Assembly (NCBI GenBank): GCA_001794015.1
Contig: MGIZ01000024.1
Location: 1-7,748, forward strand
Source of the DNA: Candidatus Yanofskybacteria bacterium RIFCSPHIGHO2_01_FULL_39_8b
GTDB lineage: Bacteria > Patescibacteriota > Minisyncoccia > 2-02-FULL-40-12 > GWA2-44-9
Direction: 5' to 3'
Length of the DNA stretch: 7,748 nt
Shown piece after piece: positions 4,102 to 7,748 of this stretch (its first letter is position 1; every line of letters starts with the position of its first letter). The notes under the pieces were generated by a model. The model saw nothing but the letters and a program-made list of their open reading frames with translations. It did no database searches and had not been told where the DNA came from. A program made the translations under genes and the position numbers.

Positions 4102-5118
4102 ATGATTAGTAATGGATTCTTCAACAATAGAAATCTCGTTAAGAAGAGTCCGGTAGTGATGGTTAAAACTTTTATTGTACTTCAAATGTCGGCAGTAGCC
4201 GTTTTTTTCTTGGCTGCGGTTTTAGGAGATTATGGCGAAATTTATGAACATTTACCGCTATCCCAGTCCCTTTCTTTTCATATTGTTGAAGCGGTGGGGA
4301 TATTTACTTTTGAGACTATTCTTATTTTTTATATTTTTTTCAGTTGGTATAAGGAATACTATGATATTAAAAATGACAGGATAGTTTACGGAAGAGGATT
4401 AATATTTCGTAAAAAAAGAGTGGTTTCACTGGGCGGCATTAGTTCAATAAACTACCGCCAAGGTCCACTTGGCAGATTAACTAAATATGGAGATATAGAA
4501 TTGGAAGATAAAATTTCAGGTAAGAATTTTATAATGGATCATATTCCCGAACCTCAAGATTATGTAGAATTTCTGGTTCATTTAAAAGATAACATTGGAT
4601 TTAAAGATTTTAAAAAAGATAAACGGTCTTTGGCTGATTTACTTTCTCGCGGAGAAGAGGAGAGGCTTGAATTTAAAACATCTTTCCGTTGGGATGAACG
4701 TCAGAATAAGGTGAATAAAGCTCTTGAAAGGGCAGTAATGAAAACGGTTGTTTCTTTTTTAAATTCTGAAGGCGGCCAGTTATTAATTGGTATCAACGAT
4801 TCGGGCAATGTGGTTGGTCTTGAAAATGATTATCGTTCGTTGCCAAAGCCTAACGCCGATGGTTTTCAGAATCATTTTAATAACGTCTTTCATTCTATGA
4901 TCGGCTCGGAGTATAGGCAGTTTATAGAATTAAATATTGATAAAACCGATAATCAAGATTATTGTTTAGTGCGAGTATTGTCTTCAGACAAACCGGCTTA
5001 TCTCAAAATCGATAATGACGAAGAATTTTATATCCGTATCGGCAACGGGACAACTTCTTTAAAACTAAGCGAAACCGCTTCCTATATTGATTCTCATTGG
5101 CGGGGGAAATTGTTATAA
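4102..5118 (+). CDS. Membrane-anchored bacterial PH domain + AlbA_2 (Schlafen-like) protein
   Basis: A 338-residue protein. Seen: two transmembrane helices (about 20-42 and 58-82), then a bacterial PH-like (bPH_2-type) domain at about 84-165 with YDIKNDRIVYGRGLIFRKKR and a RVVSLGGISSI strand pair typical of that fold. From about 176 an AlbA_2/Schlafen-type domain follows: EERLEFKTS (186-193), VVSFLNSEGGQLLIGINDSG (216-235), VVGLENDY, and near the end FYIRIGNGTTSL (309-320). AlbA_2 domains bind nucleic acids, and related Schlafen cores can be RNases; activity is not shown here. Both soluble domains should face the cytoplasm. A TTG at 4060 would start inside the terminator stem and is rejected; ATG 4102 (next to AGGAG) is preferred, with ATG 4159 possible. 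It is the first gene of a five-gene run. Confidence 0.82.
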   Translation: MISNGFFNNRNLVKKSPVVMVKTFIVLQMSAVAVFFLAAVLGDYGEIYEHLPLSQSLSFHIVEAVGIFTFETILIFYIFFSWYKEYYDIKNDRIVYGRGLIFRKKRVVSLGGISSINYRQGPLGRLTKYGDIELEDKISGKNFIMDHIPEPQDYVEFLVHLKDNIGFKDFKKDKRSLADLLSRGEEERLEFKTSFRWDERQNKVNKALERAVMKTVVSFLNSEGGQLLIGINDSGNVVGLENDYRSLPKPNADGFQNHFNNVFHSMIGSEYRQFIELNIDKTDNQDYCLVRVLSSDKPAYLKIDNDEEFYIRIGNGTTSLKLSETASYIDSHWRGKLL

Positions 5119-5119
5119 T
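5091..5119 (+). promoter_or_regulatory. Internal leaderless promoter before the 101-aa gene
   Basis: A perfect TATAAT (5114-5119) overlaps the stop codon of the upstream gene and lies 6 nt before the GTG at 5126. TTCTCA (5091-5096), 17 bp upstream, is a partial -35 match. No Shine-Dalgarno sequence is present, so the distal part of the run may also be transcribed without a leader from here. Confidence 0.4.
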
Positions 5120-5125
5120 ACCTTT

Positions 5126-5431
5126 GTGAGCGAATTTAACGAAGATTTTGACGGGATTAGAGTAACCGAAACCAATCAAAGCGATAATGGCTGGATTTTT
5201 TTGGTGGAACTGGGTCATGGCGAGGGATTAATAGAATATTTAGTTGATGTTGACCGAGATTTTTGGACTCGTTTGACTAATCGTACAGTTGAACCGGCAG
5301 ATCTGGTTACCCACTCATTTAAATTCTTACTGGACAGAGAACCGAAAGAAGTCATTCTTAAAAAATTTAATCTTGCCGATATCTCCGGTTATTTTCCAAC
5401 CTATGAGATTGAAATTAAAAAATATTTGTAA
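5126..5431 (+). CDS. Hypothetical protein, 101 aa
   Basis: The family is not recognised. Seen: a compact acidic soluble protein with no signal peptide, membrane segment or cysteine. It contains GWIFLVELGHGEGLIEYLVD (two probable beta strands), DRDFWTRLTNR, then a helix-like ADLVTHSFKFLLDREPKEVI and the end PTYEIEIKKYL. The well-formed strand/helix alternation and tight packing (8-nt gap upstream, 1-nt overlap downstream) support a real gene. The GTG at 5126 is chosen because it follows the upstream stop; a TTG at 5087 in the same frame would overlap the previous gene by 32 nt and add residues without apparent merit. The gene ends in TAATG, shared with the NERD-like gene, so the two are probably translationally coupled and their products may work together. 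Confidence 0.75.
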   Translation: MSEFNEDFDGIRVTETNQSDNGWIFLVELGHGEGLIEYLVDVDRDFWTRLTNRTVEPADLVTHSFKFLLDREPKEVILKKFNLADISGYFPTYEIEIKKYL

Positions 5432-6102
5432 TGTTTAAATATTTTCGGAAACTTTTTAACAATTTATTTTTTTTATTAATTGTTGCTTTTGGCACTTTAG
5501 CTAACTGGCAGTGGCCGTTTTATGCTTGGTTCGGCGATACGACCATAAATCGTTTCATTTGGTTGGGATTTTTTTTTATTTTTTTAGATATTTTTTTTGA
5601 AATAATTTTTAATTCAATAAAAGATATTGAACTTGTTATTGAAAATGCTAATTTTTTCAGAAACATTCATAAACTTTCCGACGGTTTTCGCTTATTGTCA
5701 AAATTAATTCTACCAAATGATCTTAAGATAGATTTTGTAGTAGTTGGTTCTTCCGGCGTCTGGGCAATTACGGTTAATGATGGAGGCGGCAATATATCTT
5801 TTAATGGCGATGAATTAATGCGGGATAATAAGATTTTGAAGGGGTTGTTTACCCAAACTCTCGAGAAATCTTATACTTTAGCCGAATTTCTTAAAAAAAA
5901 TTTAAACCGAGATTTTAAAGTAGCTCCGGTTATCGCTTTTTCCAGCCCTAAAGCTAATTTAAGCTTAATACCGAAAATAGTGCGCGGCGTTTATATATCT
6001 TCGAGAAAAGACATCAATTCGCTTATTGAAAATACGGATGTTCAGCTTATTGATAAGAAAACAACCGACGAGATTTATAAAATCTTAAAATCACACAAAT
6101 GA
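5431..6102 (+). CDS. Membrane-anchored NERD-like protein with altered active-site motif
   Basis: A 223-residue protein. Seen: two N-terminal hydrophobic helices (about 9-26 and 41-60), then a NERD (nuclease-related) domain at about 78-200: a helix with LSDGFRLLSKL, I100-D101-F-VVVGSSGVWAITVND (to 117), a G-N-I strand, the helix FTQTLEKSYTLAEFLKKNL, and late strands VAPVIAFSSPKANL and VRGVYISSRKDINSLI. NERD domains are related to restriction-endonuclease folds and usually carry an E-x-K (as in IEVKN) on the strand after VVG..G; here the same place reads T114-V-N116, so Glu and Lys are both replaced, although D101 is kept. Catalysis is therefore doubtful and a binding or scaffolding role is possible. 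Coupled by TAATG upstream and ATGA downstream. Very T-rich codons in the helices reflect Phe/Leu content. Confidence 0.78.
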   Translation: MFKYFRKLFNNLFFLLIVAFGTLANWQWPFYAWFGDTTINRFIWLGFFFIFLDIFFEIIFNSIKDIELVIENANFFRNIHKLSDGFRLLSKLILPNDLKIDFVVVGSSGVWAITVNDGGGNISFNGDELMRDNKILKGLFTQTLEKSYTLAEFLKKNLNRDFKVAPVIAFSSPKANLSLIPKIVRGVYISSRKDINSLIENTDVQLIDKKTTDEIYKILKSHK

Positions 6103-6764
6103 AAAAAACATCACTAGTGTTTATTTTATTTTCTATTCTAGGTGGAATTTTTGCTTATCAGAATTTTTTCTTAAATAAAGATATTAAAACAAATGATGGC
6201 TTACTGCCTGTTAAAACCGAAGCTAATGCTATTTATGTGGCTGATCAAAAACCAGGTTTGTTTATAACAATTAATATGATTAATTTGAACAAAAACGGCT
6301 ATGCTGTTATTTATGAAGATAATCAGGGCGGTTTTGGTCGGATTATTGGAGGGACAAAGTTATTACCCAAGGGGGAATCAATGGGTATTTCTGCTAATTT
6401 AGTTCGCCCGGTATCAGATGGCGAAACTCTTTTTGCGGTGATTCACGAAGACAGCGGAGATGGTATTTTTTCTCCCAATCTTGACACTCCGCTCTTGGAT
6501 GATGAGGGGAATATTGTTTTTACAATATTTTATACTGATCAAGATGTATCTAACATTGAAAACCTGAAAACAAAATTTGACCAACCTTTAAAAGGGTGTA
6601 TCGTTACCGGTTGTTCCGGCCAAATATGTTCCGATGAAGAAGTGATAACAACCTGTGAATTTTTACCGGAGTACTCTTGCTATAAAACCGCTCGATGTGA
6701 GCGTCAGTCTGATGGCCAATGTGGCTGGACGGAAACTGCGGAATTAAAAAGCTGCCTTAATTAA
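6099..6764 (+). CDS. Exported DUF7282-like protein with C-terminal eight-cysteine cluster
   Basis: A 221-residue envelope or secreted protein. Seen: an N-terminal signal/anchor helix (MKKTSLVFILFSILGGIFAY) with no lipobox cysteine and no clear cleavage site, so it may stay membrane-anchored. A beta-rich domain at about 44-145 follows, with IYVADQKPGLFITINMI, NGYAVIYEDNQGG, LLPKGES, LFAVIHEDSGDGIFSPNLD and DDEGNIV, matching the DUF7282-type pattern. A C-terminal cluster has exactly eight cysteines at 167, 172, 177, 186, 194, 200, 208 and 219 (GCSGQIC, TTC, CGW, CL end), like proteins described as eight-cysteine-cluster proteins; four disulfides outside the cytoplasm are plausible. The Asp-rich loops might bind calcium (inference). 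The start overlaps the NERD stop by ATGA. Confidence 0.82.
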   Translation: MKKTSLVFILFSILGGIFAYQNFFLNKDIKTNDGLLPVKTEANAIYVADQKPGLFITINMINLNKNGYAVIYEDNQGGFGRIIGGTKLLPKGESMGISANLVRPVSDGETLFAVIHEDSGDGIFSPNLDTPLLDDEGNIVFTIFYTDQDVSNIENLKTKFDQPLKGCIVTGCSGQICSDEEVITTCEFLPEYSCYKTARCERQSDGQCGWTETAELKSCLN

Positions 6765-6770
6765 TAATAT

Positions 6771-7439
6771 ATGCAGGCAATTATTCTAGCCGCCGGCAAA
6801 GGAAAACGATTAAGGCCGTTAACCTTAAAAATTCCCAAGCCCCTTGTTCATTTAGCCGGCAAGCCCTTATTAGAACATACTTTTAATGAACTTCCTGATA
6901 ATATTACGGAGGTGATTTTAGTTGTCGGCCATAGGGCCGATCAGATAAAAAAACATTTCGGTTCATATTTTAATGGTAAAAAAATAAAATATGTGAAACA
7001 AATGGCTCAAAAAGGGACATTTCATGCTCTTCGCGTAGCTAAAAAATTACTTGATAAGAATTTCTTGGTATTAATGGCCGATGACATCTATACCAAAAAG
7101 GATTTAGAAAGTTTAATTAACCATGATCAGGCAATTTTAGTGAAACAAATTACCGGACCGTCGGAACGTTTTGGGACCTGTGTTATTAAAAGAGGCTTAT
7201 TGCGGGGAATTGCAGAAAAACAAAAAGGGATAAAATTCAAGTATGTTAATTGCGGAGCATACATATTAACTCATTCCATATTTCATGAGCCGATTGTTTA
7301 TGGTTCTAATAGGGAAGAATTGTTGTCGTATATGGTTGGCACTTTAGGTCAAAAAGAATTGGTTAAGGCCATCAAGGCAACCCGCTGGTTTCCCATAGCC
7401 AGTGTTGAGGACCTAAAAGAAGCTGAAAAGTATATTTAA
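6771..7439 (+). CDS. Sugar-1-phosphate nucleotidyltransferase (NTP_transferase family)
   Basis: This enzyme would transfer a nucleotidyl group from an NTP to a sugar-1-phosphate, making an activated sugar for surface glycans. Seen: 222 residues with the nucleotide-binding signature LAAGKGKRLRPLT (6-18), KP-L at 23-25, GKPLLEHT, VILVVGHRADQI, Q80-K-G-T83, LMADDIY (metal-binding Asp around 104-105), RFGTCVI, a sugar-site E149-K150 region, NCGAYI (160-165) and W206-F-P-I. This is the pyrophosphorylase core; at 222 residues it lacks any C-terminal left-handed beta-helix or acyltransferase domain, so it is not a full GlmU. The sugar and NTP cannot be assigned. It starts 6 nt after the previous stop without a Shine-Dalgarno sequence and is the last gene before a strong terminator. 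Confidence 0.88.
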   Translation: MQAIILAAGKGKRLRPLTLKIPKPLVHLAGKPLLEHTFNELPDNITEVILVVGHRADQIKKHFGSYFNGKKIKYVKQMAQKGTFHALRVAKKLLDKNFLVLMADDIYTKKDLESLINHDQAILVKQITGPSERFGTCVIKRGLLRGIAEKQKGIKFKYVNCGAYILTHSIFHEPIVYGSNREELLSYMVGTLGQKELVKAIKATRWFPIASVEDLKEAEKYI

Positions 7440-7448
7440 TTTATAATA

Positions 7449-7480
7449 AACCCCCCCTTATTCGGGGGGCTTAGATTTTA
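7449..7480. terminator. C6/G6 hairpin terminator, probably bidirectional
   Basis: A run of seven C (7451-7457) pairs with GGGGGG (7464-7469); flanking AA (7449-7450) can pair with TT (7471-7472) around a C/C mismatch. On the plus strand TTAGATTTTATTT follows. On the minus strand the stem is followed by TTTATTATAAATT. It lies between convergent frames, and the stop of the minus-strand remnant (7458-7460) lies in the loop. Confidence 0.8.
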
Positions 7481-7748
7481 TTTCAAGGACAGTAAGGATG
7501 TCATTGGTAAAGTAATCGACCATTTCTTGCTCATCCATTCAGGTCGTATTTACTAATCGGATATTGAGATTATAAGCCGAGTGGGTATTATAGGCTTGCC
7601 GTCAAATTTTTATTTTCTGTTCAATGCTTCTCTGGGTAGTTGTTTCGCGGGGTCTTTTACTGACAGCAACTCGAAGTTCTCTGGCTAGAGCAACTTCCGG
7701 ATCGCATATCATGAAATAAACAAGGTCAAGATTTTCGGTAAATTGTCG
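7458..7748 (-). pseudogene. 3' part of a kinase-like gene interrupted by two in-frame TGA codons
   Basis: One minus-strand frame runs from the window edge to a TAA at 7458-7460, giving three protein-like segments of 48, 20 and 26 residues split by TGA at 7602-7604 and 7539-7541. The first segment contains LDLVYFMICDPEVALARE, resembling the late core of P-loop nucleoside/nucleotide kinases (a strand followed by DPEVALARE). The last is MDEQEMVDYFTNDILTVLEI. Because the same frame stays amphipathic and Trp/Gly/Arg-compatible across both TGA codons, a decayed gene is the simplest reading. An intact gene ending at the first TGA, or TGA read as an amino acid, are alternatives; the latter is disfavoured because rsmE and the NERD gene use TGA as stop. 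The 5' end lies outside the window, and the kinase assignment is tentative. Confidence 0.55.

Noticed and set aside
5087..5125. TTG start at 5087 for the 101-aa gene
   Set aside because: It would overlap the upstream AlbA_2 coding end by 32 nt; the GTG at 5126 directly after the stop and after TATAAT is simpler.
7539..7604. Alternative genetic code with UGA as Gly or Trp
   Set aside because: All complete genes in the window are uninterrupted by TGA, use GGN for Gly and TGG for Trp, and two of them stop at TGA at the expected length or overlap position.

Overview
The window is AT-rich, and its genes are compact, closely spaced and small. Several protein families in it are typical of candidate phyla radiation (Patescibacteria) genomes: an F-type ATP synthase epsilon subunit without its C-terminal helices, a secreted coiled-coil protein, a DUF7282-like/eight-cysteine exported protein, and a membrane-anchored PH/AlbA_2 (Schlafen-like) protein. 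A CPR bacterium is therefore the best guess, but no phylogenetic marker was tested. TGA acts as a normal stop codon here: rsmE ends with it and the NERD gene overlaps its neighbour through ATGA. This argues against the UGA=Gly code of Absconditabacteria/Gracilibacteria.

Left part (1-1421): the 3' end of atpD and the complete atpC, the tail of an ATP synthase operon, then a short beta-carbonic-anhydrase-like gene with its own promoter. atpD and atpC are separated by a 192-bp element with ~30-bp imperfect terminal inverted repeats, flanked by a direct repeat TTCTTTG. Removing the element and one repeat copy in silico recreates a TAATG stop/start overlap between the two genes, so the inserted state and the empty site can both be read.

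Middle (1422-4009): a bidirectional terminator separates the carbonic anhydrase from a convergent gene for a small membrane-anchored YtxH-like protein. A 134-bp mirror-symmetric repeat element lies between that gene and rsmE (16S rRNA m3U1498 methyltransferase). It contains two homologous 24-nt hairpins in opposite orientation whose eight differences fall exactly into four compensatory base pairs. rsmE is followed by a secreted coiled-coil protein built on 11-residue repeats, a 14-bp-period intergenic repeat tract and a small single-span membrane protein.

Right part (4040-7480): after a strong hairpin terminator comes a tightly packed five-gene run: a two-TM PH + AlbA_2/Schlafen-like protein, a 101-aa protein of unknown family, a two-TM NERD-like protein lacking the usual E-x-K residues, an exported DUF7282-like protein with an eight-cysteine cluster, and a sugar-phosphate nucleotidyltransferase. 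It ends at a second C6/G6 terminator. Pairing a membrane-anchored Schlafen-like domain with a membrane-anchored NERD domain is the best candidate here for an undescribed envelope-associated nucleic-acid-handling or defence module, but that function is inferred. At the right edge, on the minus strand, is the 3' part of a kinase-like reading frame with two in-frame TGA codons, best read as a pseudogene.

Several genes (rsmE, the coiled-coil gene, the 101-aa gene and perhaps the PH/AlbA_2 gene) have sigma70-like promoters whose -10 box lies only 6-8 nt before the start codon, suggesting leaderless transcripts.
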